Source: an uncultured Actinomycetes bacterium
Lineage (GTDB): Bacteria > Actinomycetota > Acidimicrobiia > Acidimicrobiales > RAAP-2
Direction of reading: 5' to 3'
Assembly: GCA_903825765.1 (NCBI GenBank)
Contig: CAIKBU010000078.1
Location: 1 to 35,150, forward strand
DNA: 35,150 nt
Below are positions 16,600 to 26,716 of this stretch, one piece after another; position 1 is the stretch's first letter, and each line of letters starts with the position of its first letter. The notes under the pieces were generated by a model, which was given only the letters and a program-made list of their open reading frames with translations, was not told the origin of the DNA and searched no databases. The translations under genes and the position numbers were made by a program.

Positions 16600-18615
16600 A
16601 TGCTCATTCGTGTTCTCGTTGGGGTGTTCGTCACAGTGGTGGCTTTCGCCATCGCCGGTCGGCGCTTTTGGTGGCTGGCTCGACTGATTCGAAAGGGACA
16701 ACCGGACGATCGTCGTTGGCAGGGGATACGTCGCACGGCCGAGGTTGAAGTGGTCGAGGTTGCGGTCCAGCGCAAATTGCTGGCGTGGACAATCCCCGGT
16801 ATCGCGCACCTCTTCACCATGTGGGGATTCGTGGTACTCACCACGACGGTCATCGAGGCCTACGGCGCCCTGTTCTCGCCGTCCTTCCATATCCCCTTGA
16901 TCGGACAAGACAACTGGCTCGCCTGCACTGAAGATTTCTTCGCGACGACAGTTCTTTTCTCATTGGTGGTATTCAGCGTCATTCGCCTCGTGCAAGCTCC
17001 GGCCCGCCGGGACCGAGCCAGCCGCTTCTACGGTTCGCACACCAGGGCCGCCTGGGCGGTGCTGGGCATGATTGCGCTCGTCATCATCACGCTTCTGCTC
17101 TACCGTGGTGCCCAGATCAATACTGACCACTTCCCCTTTCACCATTCGTCCTGGGCGTTCGCTTCACAGTGGGTGGCGCAACTGCTGCTCCCGCTGGGCC
17201 TCGGGGTCAATCACGTTATTGAGACCGTGTTCCTTCTGGCGAACGTCGCGGTGATTGCCAGTTTTATGGTCTTCATTGCGTACTCCAAGCACCTGCACAT
17301 CTTCCTCGCCCCACTCAACATCGCCTTCGCTCGCCGGCCACGAGCCCTCGGGGCTCTGGACAAAACGCCGTCGATGAACATGGACGAGGTCACGGAGGAC
17401 ACGGTCTTTGGTGTGGGTCGCGTCGAGGACTTCACCTGGAAGCAGATGCTCGACTTCGCCACCTGCACCGAATGCGGACGGTGTCAGTCTGTTTGCCCGG
17501 CCTGGACTACGGGTAAGCCACTGAGTCCGAAGCTGCTCATTATGGGCCTGCGTGACACCATGTTCGCCTCGGCCGACCGGCTCCTTTCGGGTGGCGCCGG
17601 TGACGCCCCGACGCTGGTCCCGACGGTCATTGATCCCGACGTGCTCTGGTCGTGCACCACGTGCGGCGCCTGTGTTGAGGAGTGCCCCGTCGACATCGAG
17701 CACGTCGACACCATTCTCGACATGCGCCGGTACGAGGTCCTTATGGAGTCACGCTTCCCCACGGAGGCGGGGTTGATGTTGCGCAACCTCGAGAACCAGG
17801 GGGACCCCTGGGGCCTGGGAAAGTCGAAGCGACTCGAATGGCTCACCGCCCTCGACTTCGAGGTCCCGGTCTTTGACGGCGAAATCCCCGACGACGTTGC
17901 GTACCTCTACTGGATCGGTTGTGCCGGGGCACTCGATGAGCGCGGCCGCGGTCAGGTCATTTCGACGGCGCGCGTCCTTCACCGAGCCGGTATCTCCTTT
18001 GGTGTCCTGGGGCCTCGCGAAACCTGCAGTGGTGACCCCGCCCGTCGACTCGGGAATGAGTACCTCTTCCAGGAGTTGGCGTCGGCCAATATCGCCACCT
18101 TGCACGCCGCCAAGGCCCGCAAAATCGTGGCCAGTTGCGCCCACTGCTTCAACACGATCAAAAATGAGTACCCCGCCCTGGGTGGCAACTTTGAGGTCAT
18201 TCACCACTCGGAACTCTTGAACGATCTGGTGGCGACGGGCCGGGTGGGACTCGGCAAGTCGACCGACGTCGTGACCTACCACGACCCGTGCTACCTCGGA
18301 CGCCACAACCGTGTCTTCGAGGAGCCGCGCGATGCGGTGGCGGCCGCGAGCGGCACCGTGGTGGAGATGGACCGTAATCGGGAGAAGAGCTTCTGTTGCG
18401 GTGCCGGTGGCGCCCGCCTCTGGATGGAAGAGTCAATTGGCACCCGCGTTAACGCGAACCGTGTCGATGAGGCGCTCGCCACCGGGGCGAATGTGGTGGC
18501 CGCCGCCTGTCCGTTCTGCATCATCATGCTCGACGACGGCGTCAAGGCGCAGGGCCGTGGAGACGACGTTGAGGTGCTCGACATCGCGCAGGTAATTGAA
18601 CGTTCGTTTCAGTAG
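16600..18615 (+). CDS. Membrane-anchored Fe-S oxidoreductase (HdrD/GlpC-like, CCG domains)
   Basis: In this 671-residue protein, about five hydrophobic helices in residues 1-230 resemble the cytochrome b-like NarI/DsrM anchor. Two 4Fe-4S motifs follow (Cys289, 292, 295, 299 in CTECGRCQSVCP and Cys352, 355, 358, 362 in CTTCGACVEECP), and then two CCG domains (GCAGALDERGR with ETCSGD; ASCAHC with DPCYLGRHN and SFCCGAGG). CCG domains hold the non-cubane clusters of heterodisulfide reductase. Actinobacterial and Bacillus FadF-type homologues are thought to pass electrons from ETF or acyl-CoA oxidation to quinone. The partner is not in this window. AGGGATG precedes the ATG. Confidence 0.9.
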   Translation: MLIRVLVGVFVTVVAFAIAGRRFWWLARLIRKGQPDDRRWQGIRRTAEVEVVEVAVQRKLLAWTIPGIAHLFTMWGFVVLTTTVIEAYGALFSPSFHIPLIGQDNWLACTEDFFATTVLFSLVVFSVIRLVQAPARRDRASRFYGSHTRAAWAVLGMIALVIITLLLYRGAQINTDHFPFHHSSWAFASQWVAQLLLPLGLGVNHVIETVFLLANVAVIASFMVFIAYSKHLHIFLAPLNIAFARRPRALGALDKTPSMNMDEVTEDTVFGVGRVEDFTWKQMLDFATCTECGRCQSVCPAWTTGKPLSPKLLIMGLRDTMFASADRLLSGGAGDAPTLVPTVIDPDVLWSCTTCGACVEECPVDIEHVDTILDMRRYEVLMESRFPTEAGLMLRNLENQGDPWGLGKSKRLEWLTALDFEVPVFDGEIPDDVAYLYWIGCAGALDERGRGQVISTARVLHRAGISFGVLGPRETCSGDPARRLGNEYLFQELASANIATLHAAKARKIVASCAHCFNTIKNEYPALGGNFEVIHHSELLNDLVATGRVGLGKSTDVVTYHDPCYLGRHNRVFEEPRDAVAAASGTVVEMDRNREKSFCCGAGGARLWMEESIGTRVNANRVDEALATGANVVAAACPFCIIMLDDGVKAQGRGDDVEVLDIAQVIERSFQ

Positions 18616-18702
18616 TCGAATTCACATCACCGAAACATTCCGCTAACAGTTGCGAAATGCTCAACGAGCAAAGTGGTGGTATCGATCGAGGCCAGCGTTG
18701 CC

Positions 18703-18721
18703 CTCCTTTAGTGAAAAGGAG
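18703..18721 (+). promoter_or_regulatory. Hairpin masking the amt ribosome-binding site
   Basis: CTCCTTT (18703-18709) and AAAGGAG (18715-18721) form a perfect 7-bp stem with loop AGTGA. The right arm is the ribosome site (AAGGAG) of amt, whose ATG is at 18727. When folded, the stem would hide the whole site. This suggests translational control of the ammonium transporter. The rest of the gap (18616-18702) shows no convincing GlnR or AmtR box. Confidence 0.5.
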
Positions 18722-18726
18722 CGCGA

Positions 18727-20142
18727 ATGCTGTACGCCGCGACAAATATCCCCTATCCCGGTTGGCTGAATCCCGCTGACAACACCTGGCAACTCGTGTC
18801 GGCCACGTTGGTCGGTCTCATGAGTCTGCCCGGTCTCGCCGTTCTCTACGGTGGTCTGGTCCGCAAGAAGTGGATCGTCAACACGATGCTGATGTGCTTC
18901 GCGGGCTTCGCCCTCACCCTCGTGGTGTGGATGCTCTGGGGGTACAACATGGCCTTTGGCGTCTTTTCCCACTTCGGTTCCGACGGCTCGTTCTGGAGTG
19001 GCTTCGTTGGCCACTTCGCCCCGCTGACCTCGGCCTTCTCCGAGCAGGGCCAGGCCGTTTCGGGGGCCAACACACTCATCCCCTTCCACTTTCCGACCGC
19101 GACGCTGGCCTACTTCCAGTTCGTCTTCGCCGCCATTACCCCGCTGCTGTTCCTGGGTGGCTTGGTTGGTCGCCTGAAGTTCAAGGCCTGGCTGTTGATT
19201 GTGCCGATGTGGATCACCATGATTTACTGCATCAACGCGTGCCTGCTCTGGGGCGGCGGCTTCTTCGCCCAGAAGGGTGCCGTTGACTTCTCTGGTGGTT
19301 ACGTCATTCACTTGAGCGCCGGTATTGCGGCCTTCGTCGGTGCGGCCATTGTCGGCCCTCGCCGTTGGCAGGACCGTGAGAACGCCTTCCCGAGCAACTT
19401 GATGATGGTGGCCATTGGTATCGGCATCATCTGGCTGGGCTGGAACGGCTTCAACGGAGGCGACCCCTTCTACGCTGGGGCCGACGCGGCCGCCGCCGTC
19501 TTGAACACCAACGTCGCCACGGCCGTCGGTCTGCTCACCTGGATGTTCCTCGACATGTTCTTGTCGAAGCAGAAGAAGGCCACGTTCCTCGGCGCCCTGA
19601 ACGGCATCTTGTGTGGTCTCGTGAGCATCACCCCCTCCGCCGGTTGGGTGAATGGTCTCGGCGCCATGGCCGTGGGCTTCATCGCCACCATCGTGGTCTG
19701 GTTCGCCTGGAACTACCTGTCGAAGGTAAAGCCCTTCTCGAAGGTTGACGACGCCATGGGTGTTATCTACACCCACGGTTTTGCCGGACTCATCGGTGGT
19801 CTCTTGGTCGGTATCTTGGCCGACCCGAAGATGATCGAATACGGCGTGCCGGGCAAGATCTACGACGCCGCTGGCTCCTTCTCCGTCGGTGGCTGGTTCT
19901 ACAACGGTCACTCCTTCCACCAGCTCTGGGAGCAGACGATTGCGGCAGCCTGGATTATTGGCTACACCGCCGTCGGCACCACGATTATCTTCTACATCGT
20001 GAAGGCATTGGTGGGACTGCGCGAGGACGACGAGACGTTGGCTATCGGTGACATCGCCATCCACGACGAAGAAGCCTTCCCCGAGCCCACGTTCGGTGAG
20101 CCCGTCTTGACCCCCAGCCACACCCACTCGGACAACAAGTAA
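18727..20142 (+). CDS. amt: Ammonium transporter
   Basis: This 471-residue Amt/Rh-family channel has about eleven transmembrane helices. The pore twin histidines are His195 (GGYVIHLSAG) and His350 (YTHGFAGLIGG). Other family segments are GGLVRKKW, WGYNMAFG, GWNGFNGG and ITPSAGWV. The cytoplasmic C-terminal tail (about 430-471) is rich in Asp/Glu and ends in a His-rich stretch. It is followed after 9 bases by the PII gene, the conserved amt-glnK pairing in which PII blocks the channel when nitrogen is plentiful. Expression may be tuned at translation by the hairpin over its ribosome site. Confidence 0.97.
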   Translation: MLYAATNIPYPGWLNPADNTWQLVSATLVGLMSLPGLAVLYGGLVRKKWIVNTMLMCFAGFALTLVVWMLWGYNMAFGVFSHFGSDGSFWSGFVGHFAPLTSAFSEQGQAVSGANTLIPFHFPTATLAYFQFVFAAITPLLFLGGLVGRLKFKAWLLIVPMWITMIYCINACLLWGGGFFAQKGAVDFSGGYVIHLSAGIAAFVGAAIVGPRRWQDRENAFPSNLMMVAIGIGIIWLGWNGFNGGDPFYAGADAAAAVLNTNVATAVGLLTWMFLDMFLSKQKKATFLGALNGILCGLVSITPSAGWVNGLGAMAVGFIATIVVWFAWNYLSKVKPFSKVDDAMGVIYTHGFAGLIGGLLVGILADPKMIEYGVPGKIYDAAGSFSVGGWFYNGHSFHQLWEQTIAAAWIIGYTAVGTTIIFYIVKALVGLREDDETLAIGDIAIHDEEAFPEPTFGEPVLTPSHTHSDNK

Positions 20143-20151
20143 GGACCACTC

Positions 20152-20490
20152 ATGAAATTAGTTTCCGCTGTTATCAAGCCCTTCAAGCTCGACGAAGTTA
20201 AGGTCGCCGTGCGCGAGGTGGGCGTCACCGGTATGACGGTGTCGCAGGTTCGCGGCTTCGGTCGCACCGGCGGCCACATCGAGATCTACCGTGGCAAGGA
20301 GTACGAGTTCGACTTCGTCGACAAGCTCAAGGTTGAAATCGTCACCACCGACGAAATGGCTGACGCCGTGGTTGACGCCGTCAGTCACGCCGCTCGCACC
20401 GAGACCGTCGGTGACGGCATGGCGTGGGTGACCGACATTGAGCACGTCGTGCGTTTGCGCACGGACGAGCGAGGACCCGAAGCGGTCTAA
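20152..20490 (+). CDS. glnK: PII nitrogen-regulatory protein with atypical effector site
   Basis: The 112-residue PII protein has the T-loop tyrosine at the classical place (Tyr51 in YRGKEYEFDF) and retains Arg38, Lys58, Arg101 and Arg103. Three normally conserved positions differ: Gln39, which helps hold Mg-ATP and 2-oxoglutarate, is Thr (GFGRTGGH); Pro57 of the FxPK motif is Asp; and Lys90 of the ATP-binding GDGK motif is Met (VGDGMAWV). The protein may respond differently to ATP/ADP or 2-oxoglutarate while still docking on Amt. TAAGGA precedes the ATG. Pairing with amt supports the glnK assignment. No glnD or glnA lies in the window. Confidence 0.93.
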   Translation: MKLVSAVIKPFKLDEVKVAVREVGVTGMTVSQVRGFGRTGGHIEIYRGKEYEFDFVDKLKVEIVTTDEMADAVVDAVSHAARTETVGDGMAWVTDIEHVVRLRTDERGPEAV

Positions 20491-20527
20491 CGCCTCACCA
20501 CTTGGTTTCCCCCAACCAACGAACACC

Positions 20528-20561
20528 CGACGATGCACCGGCCGAGGTCGGTGCATCGTCG
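20528..20561 (+). terminator. Terminator of amt-glnK
   Basis: A perfect 13-bp stem (CGACGATGCACCG with CGGTGCATCGTCG, loop of 8) begins 38 bases after the glnK stop. The T-run is weak (TTGG), but the stem is strong and the gene arrangement with gpmA is convergent. Confidence 0.75.
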
Positions 20562-20571
20562 TTGGCGCACC

Positions 20572-20615
20572 AAAAGCACAAGGCCTCCGCAACGCCAAAG
20601 CGTTGCGGAGGCCTT
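20572..20615 (-). terminator. Terminator of gpmA
   Basis: A perfect 16-bp stem (AAGGCCTCCGCAACGC 20580-20595 with its complement 20600-20615, loop CAAA) lies directly after the gpmA stop. Read leftward it continues into TTTTG. It is convergent with the amt-glnK terminator. Confidence 0.88.
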
Positions 20616-20622
20616 GCTCGTA

Positions 20623-21378
20623 TCAACCAGCTTGGCGAGCGACCGCTTCGGCGGCAGCAGCGGCGGCAGCGGCGTCACCGAGGTACCCACCCTCAACAAC
20701 ATTCAAGTTGCTGTCCAGTCGAATGAGGTAGGGAATCCCGGTGGGAATCTCCAGTTCGGCGATCTCGTCGTCATCAATGTTCTCGAGCACCTTGCGCATG
20801 GCGCGCAGCGAGTTGCCGTGGGCGACGACCAAGACGGCACCACCACGGACTGATTCGCGACGGAGGTCTTCGGCGATGACGTCCGAGAAGTAGGGGGTCA
20901 CACGCGCGACGACATCTTTTAGGCACTCGGTGTACGGGATTTTGCTCGAATCAATGTCGCGGTAACGAGGATCAGTACCTTCCCAACGGGGGTCACCCTC
21001 GGCCATGGGGGGTGGTGGTACATCGTAGGAGCGTCGCCAGAGCTTGAGCTGGTCCATGCCGAACTTCTCGGCCGTTTCCTTCTTGTCCTTGCCGGTGAGG
21101 TCACCGTAGTGACGCTCGTTGAGGCGCCACGAACGTCGCACCGGGAGCCACGAGCGTCCGGCGCTGTAGGTGGCGAGCTGGGCCGTACGGATCGCTCGGG
21201 TCAAGAGAGACGTGTGGAGCATGCGAATGTCGAGGTCTGCTTCGGCGGCAAGCAGTGTTCCGGCGGCGAGCGCTTCGGCCTCACCCTGGGCGTTGAGGTC
21301 AACGTCGTGCCAACCAGTAAAGAGATTGAGTTCGTTCCATTCGGAGCGACCATGGCGTAAGAGAATGAGATCAGGCAT
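20623..21378 (-). CDS. gpmA: 2,3-bisphosphoglycerate-dependent phosphoglycerate mutase
   Basis: The glycolytic/gluconeogenic enzyme interconverts 3- and 2-phosphoglycerate through a phosphohistidine. The 251-residue protein begins [12 protein letters not shown] with catalytic His9, then has [10 protein letters not shown], the substrate segment [11 protein letters not shown], and the second histidine in [11 protein letters not shown]. The C-terminus carries a run of eight alanines before EAVARQAG, an unusual low-complexity tail. The start codon follows directly on a normal N-terminus. It stands alone on the minus strand between two convergent or divergent operons. Confidence 0.96.
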   Translation of the reverse strand: MPDLILLRHGRSEWNELNLFTGWHDVDLNAQGEAEALAAGTLLAAEADLDIRMLHTSLLTRAIRTAQLATYSAGRSWLPVRRSWRLNERHYGDLTGKDKKETAEKFGMDQLKLWRRSYDVPPPPMAEGDPRWEGTDPRYRDIDSSKIPYTECLKDVVARVTPYFSDVIAEDLRRESVRGGAVLVVAHGNSLRAMRKVLENIDDDEIAELEIPTGIPYLIRLDSNLNVVEGGYLGDAAAAAAAAEAVARQAG

Positions 21379-21477
21379 CCCACCAGCGTACTAAGTTTGC
21401 CAAAAAAGTACCAAAAGCCTTTATTTTCTTGATGAATGAGAAGTTGAACAAAATCTATTACGACCCGTGAGGTTTTT

Positions 21478-21508
21478 CTTGACAAGACAAGACTCAACTT
21501 TGTACACT
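21478..21508 (+). promoter_or_regulatory. dnaK promoter with HAIR-like HspR site
   Basis: TTGACA (21479-21484), an 18-base spacer and TACACT (21503-21508) form a strong promoter. Overlapping it, CTTGACA (21478-21484), seven bases and ACTCAAC (21492-21498) match the HspR element HAIR (CTTGAGT-N7-ACTCAAG) at 11 of 14 arm positions. Bound HspR would cover -35 and the spacer and repress the operon, whose last gene is hspR. Transcription would start near 21515. Confidence 0.85.
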
Positions 21509-21555
21509 GGACTCATACGGTTTGGCGTTCGGAAAGTCCGCGCACTGAACGTTGA

Positions 21556-23388
<1,833 letters not shown>

Positions 23389-23390
23389 TC

Positions 23391-23891
23391 GTGGACGAAT
23401 CGACATTCAACGAAGCAGTGGCGGCGTCACCAGACGCCGCCACTGCTGAGAACGTGGAGGTCCTCGCGGCCGAACTCCAGCGCGATGAGTACCGTGCGCT
23501 GGCGCAGCAGCTACAGGCCGATTTCGAGAACTACAAGAAGCGCGTGGTGCGTGACGTTGATGACGCCCGCGCGGCCGGCGGCGCTCGGCTCATCAACGCC
23601 GTACTGCCGGTGCTCGACGCCCTCGATCTCGCCACCGCGCACTACGGCGAGGGTGCCAACGACGAGGCGAAGGCCCTCGTGCAGTCGCGGCAGTTGTTGT
23701 TGGACTCGTTGGGCAAGGAAGGTCTCGAGCGACTGGGCGTCGTGGGCGAAGCATTCGATCCCCAGATCCACGACGCCGTCATGCACGTCGATGGTGATGG
23801 TGACGAGCAGGTTATTGACGATGTGTTGCGTATTGGGTATCGCTGGAAGGGGACGGTTCTGCGTCCCGCCATGGTGAGAGTGAAGGGCTAA
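23391..23891 (+). CDS. grpE: Nucleotide exchange factor GrpE
   Basis: The 166-residue DnaK nucleotide-exchange factor has an acidic N-terminal region and long helix, the GrpE segment QLQADFENYKKRVVRD, and the C-terminal wing ending VLRPAMVRVKG. It is shorter than many actinobacterial GrpE proteins because the acidic N-terminal extension is brief. The GTG start at 23391 lies 2 bases after the dnaK stop, and the stop abuts the dnaJ ATG, so the genes are translationally coupled. Confidence 0.95.
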   Translation: MDESTFNEAVAASPDAATAENVEVLAAELQRDEYRALAQQLQADFENYKKRVVRDVDDARAAGGARLINAVLPVLDALDLATAHYGEGANDEAKALVQSRQLLLDSLGKEGLERLGVVGEAFDPQIHDAVMHVDGDGDEQVIDDVLRIGYRWKGTVLRPAMVRVKG

Positions 23892-24968
23892 ATGGCCGAA
23901 CGAGAGTGGTTCGATACGGACTACTACAAAGTCCTGGGTGTCTCCTCGAGTGCGACGGAGAAGGAAATCACGCGCGCCTACCGCAAGTTGGCCAAGGCCC
24001 ATCACCCCGATACCACGAAGGGATCGGAAGAGCGCTTCAAAGAAATCTCCGTCGCGTACGACGTCCTCGGTGACGCCGCCAAGCGCAAGGAATACGACGA
24101 GGTTCGTCGCCTCGGACCGGCGGCCTCGGGATTCGGCCAAGGCCCTCAAGGTGGCGGTGGCAACTTCCAATCGGGTGACTTTGGCGACCTCGGTGACTTG
24201 TTTGGTGGTCTCTTCGGGGGCCAGCGCCGTGCTCGCGCGCAGCGTGGGGTCGACATTGAGGCCGCGCTGCACTTGGCCTTCCGCGACGCGGTCGTCGGTG
24301 TCACGACGGCGGTGGCGGTGCCGAGTAACGAGAAGTGCCGCACCTGTCAGGGTCGCGGGGCGGCGGCCGGTGGTTTTCATAACTGTGAGACCTGTGGCGG
24401 ACGTGGCACCATCAATGACGATCAGGGGCCCTTCGCCATGTCATCGATGTGCCCCACCTGTCACGGACGGGGGATCCGAATCACGAAGGCCTGCACCAGC
24501 TGTCACGGCTCGGGTCGCGAGCCCTCATCGCGAAAGGTCAACGTCCGCATACCAGCTGGCGTGGTTGACGGTCAGCGCATTCGCCTCAAGGGCAAGGGAT
24601 CGCCCGGGGCCAATGGCGGTCCCGCTGGTGATTTGTTCGTTGATGTCCACGTAGCCGTTGACCCTCGTTTCGGGCGACGAGGTCGCCACCTCACGACGAC
24701 GGTCACCGTTGGGGTGACCGCGGCGCTGCTTGGTACTGATGTGGCGGTGCCCACGTTGGATGACGCCGTGACCTTGAAGGTGCCCGCCGGTACCCAGCCA
24801 GGTACCACGATGCGCGTCCGTGGCCGGGGAACCCCCGCTGATGGAAAACACCCCGAGGGAGACCTCCTCGTGACCATCAACGTGACGTTGCCAAAGAAAC
24901 TTACCAAGGACCAGCGGCTCATGATCGAGAAGTTGGCCGCGTCACTCGGTGAGGACCACGCGTCATGA
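23892..24968 (+). CDS. dnaJ: Chaperone DnaJ (Hsp40)
   Basis: The 358-residue co-chaperone stimulates DnaK ATPase and delivers substrates. It has a J domain with the HPD motif (KAHHPDTTKG), a Gly/Phe-rich linker (FGQGPQGGGG), four zinc-finger repeats (CRTCQGRG, CETCGGRG, CPTCHGRG, CTSCHGSG) and the C-terminal substrate-binding domain. It begins on the base after the grpE stop and overlaps hspR by four bases (ATGA), typical of a tight operon. Confidence 0.98.
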   Translation: MAEREWFDTDYYKVLGVSSSATEKEITRAYRKLAKAHHPDTTKGSEERFKEISVAYDVLGDAAKRKEYDEVRRLGPAASGFGQGPQGGGGNFQSGDFGDLGDLFGGLFGGQRRARAQRGVDIEAALHLAFRDAVVGVTTAVAVPSNEKCRTCQGRGAAAGGFHNCETCGGRGTINDDQGPFAMSSMCPTCHGRGIRITKACTSCHGSGREPSSRKVNVRIPAGVVDGQRIRLKGKGSPGANGGPAGDLFVDVHVAVDPRFGRRGRHLTTTVTVGVTAALLGTDVAVPTLDDAVTLKVPAGTQPGTTMRVRGRGTPADGKHPEGDLLVTINVTLPKKLTKDQRLMIEKLAASLGEDHAS

Positions 24969-25363
24969 GTCGCCACGAACGTCCGGTCTACGTCATCTCG
25001 GTCTTCGCCGAGTTGGCGGGGGTGCATCCCCAGACGCTGCGCAACTACGAACGCACAGGACTGCTGCGTCCCGAGCGCACGAGTGGCGGTTCGCGCCGTT
25101 TTTCTGACGCCGACCTCGCGACGTTGCACCGTATTCAAGAATTAACCAACGAGGGTGTCAATCTCGAAGGCGTCCGACGGATCGTCAAGATTGAGGCCGA
25201 AATGGCCGCGCTTCGTGAGGAGCTGACGCAGCTACGCACTGAGGCGCACGCCTCCGTGGCGGCGACCCATCGTCAGTATCGCCGCGACCTCGTTCCGGTG
25301 CAGAACACGATTGCGGTCTTCATCGATGCCCAACAACGCCAACGAATGCAACGGGACCGTTAG
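24965..25363 (+). CDS. hspR: Heat-shock repressor HspR (MerR family)
   Basis: This 132-residue MerR-type DNA-binding protein contains VISVFAELAGVHPQTLRNYE and RTGLLRPERTSGGSRRFS, followed by a coiled-coil helix. HspR needs DnaK as co-repressor and binds HAIR elements, one of which overlaps the dnaK promoter 3.5 kb upstream, giving a feedback loop. The start overlaps the dnaJ stop (ATGA). A weak 5-bp hairpin after it is not a convincing terminator, so read-through to purA is possible. Confidence 0.95.
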   Translation: MSRHERPVYVISVFAELAGVHPQTLRNYERTGLLRPERTSGGSRRFSDADLATLHRIQELTNEGVNLEGVRRIVKIEAEMAALREELTQLRTEAHASVAATHRQYRRDLVPVQNTIAVFIDAQQRQRMQRDR

Positions 25364-25438
25364 ATCCCTGCCCTCGGAGAGGGTGAGTCTCGTTTTTACT
25401 AGGATTGTGGTGAGGAAGTACTCGTCGCAAGGAGCCAC

Positions 25439-26716
25439 GTGCCCGCAACAGTCGTAGTAGGAACGCAATGGGGCGACGAAGGAAAAGGCAAACTCACTGA
25501 CCTTTTGGCGCGCGACATGGATATGGTCGTGCGATACCAGGGTGGTCACAACGCCGGCCACCGCATCGTGGTTGAAGGCGAGGCCTTCGCCCTCCAGCTC
25601 GTGCCCTCGGGCGTGCTCTACCCCCACATCACCCCAGTCATTGGTAATGGTGTCGTGGTAGACCCCGGCGTCTTGTTGACCGAGCTCGACACGTTGGCCG
25701 CCAAGGGCGTCGACGTGTCGCGTGTCGTCGTATCGGGTAACGCGCACCTCATCATGCCGTACCACCAAGAGATTGACCGACTGACGGAGCGCTTCCTCGG
25801 CAAGAATGCGTTAGGGACCACCAAGCGCGGCATCGGACCGACCTACGCCGACAAGTCGGCTCGCGTGGGACTTCGTGTCCAGGACCTCCTCGACCCCAAG
25901 ATCTTTCGCCAGAAGCTCGAGATCGTGCTGCACGAGAAGAATTTGATCTTGAACAAGATCTACAACCGTCCCTCCATCACCCTTGATTCGATTTGTGAGA
26001 AGTACCTCGACGAACTGGCTCCTCGTATTGCCCCCATGGTGGGTGACACCGTGGGGCTCGTCCACGACGCCCTCGCCAGTGGACAGCGGTTGCTGCTCGA
26101 AGGCGCGCAGGCGACCTTCCTCGACCTCGACCACGGCACGTATCCATTCGTGACTTCGTCCAATCCGGTCGCGGGCGGCGCCTGCACCGGTTCGGGTCTG
26201 GGACCTCGGGACCTTTCGGACATTGTTGGCATTGCCAAGGCCTACATCACCCGCGTGGGCGCTGGTCCCTTCCCCACGGAGCTCGACGGCGAACTCGGTG
26301 ATCTCCTCGTCGACCGCGGCCACGAGTACGGTACGAACACGGGGCGCCGTCGCCGCGTCGGCTGGTTCGACGCCGTGATGGCCCGCCAGGCCGCGCGACT
26401 CAACTCGTTGACGGAAATCGCCCTGACCAAGCTCGACGTGCTCGACACCCTCGACGAAATCAAGGTCTGCGTCGGCTACGAAGCCGACGGTGTGCGCTAC
26501 GACTTCCCGCCGTATCACCAGTCGGTGTTGCACGACGTGACACCGATCTACGAGACCCTGCCCGGTTGGCAGAGTGACCTGACGTCGTTCACCTCATTTG
26601 ATCAGTTGCCCCAGGCCGCTCGTGACTACGTGGCCTTCTTGCAAGACACCATTGGCGTGCGCATCTCCGTCGTTGGTGTCGGGCCCGGACGCGAGCAGTT
26701 CGTTCGCCCCTCGTGA
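25439..26716 (+). CDS. purA: Adenylosuccinate synthetase
   Basis: The enzyme makes adenylosuccinate from IMP, aspartate and GTP, the first step from IMP to AMP. The 425-residue protein has the P-loop [11 protein letters not shown] with catalytic Asp13, His41 in GGHNAGH, and the late segment [14 protein letters not shown]. The start is GTG with AAGGAG upstream. It opens a run of purine genes, and purD begins on the last base of its stop codon (TGATG). Confidence 0.98.
   Translation: MPATVVVGTQWGDEGKGKLTDLLARDMDMVVRYQGGHNAGHRIVVEGEAFALQLVPSGVLYPHITPVIGNGVVVDPGVLLTELDTLAAKGVDVSRVVVSGNAHLIMPYHQEIDRLTERFLGKNALGTTKRGIGPTYADKSARVGLRVQDLLDPKIFRQKLEIVLHEKNLILNKIYNRPSITLDSICEKYLDELAPRIAPMVGDTVGLVHDALASGQRLLLEGAQATFLDLDHGTYPFVTSSNPVAGGACTGSGLGPRDLSDIVGIAKAYITRVGAGPFPTELDGELGDLLVDRGHEYGTNTGRRRRVGWFDAVMARQAARLNSLTEIALTKLDVLDTLDEIKVCVGYEADGVRYDFPPYHQSVLHDVTPIYETLPGWQSDLTSFTSFDQLPQAARDYVAFLQDTIGVRISVVGVGPGREQFVRPS

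Noticed and set aside
18616-18702. GlnR or AmtR binding box upstream of amt
   Set aside because: There are only scattered partial matches (GAAAC, ATCGAT) without the required spacing or symmetry.
18661-20127. 488-residue open frame on the minus strand opposite amt
   Set aside because: It has His/Asp/Glu/Gly-rich low-complexity composition typical of an antisense shadow, whereas amt itself is fully conserved.
25371-25397. Terminator between hspR and purA
   Set aside because: The stem CCCTC/GAGGG is only 5 bp and the T-run begins nine bases after it, so it is too weak to call.
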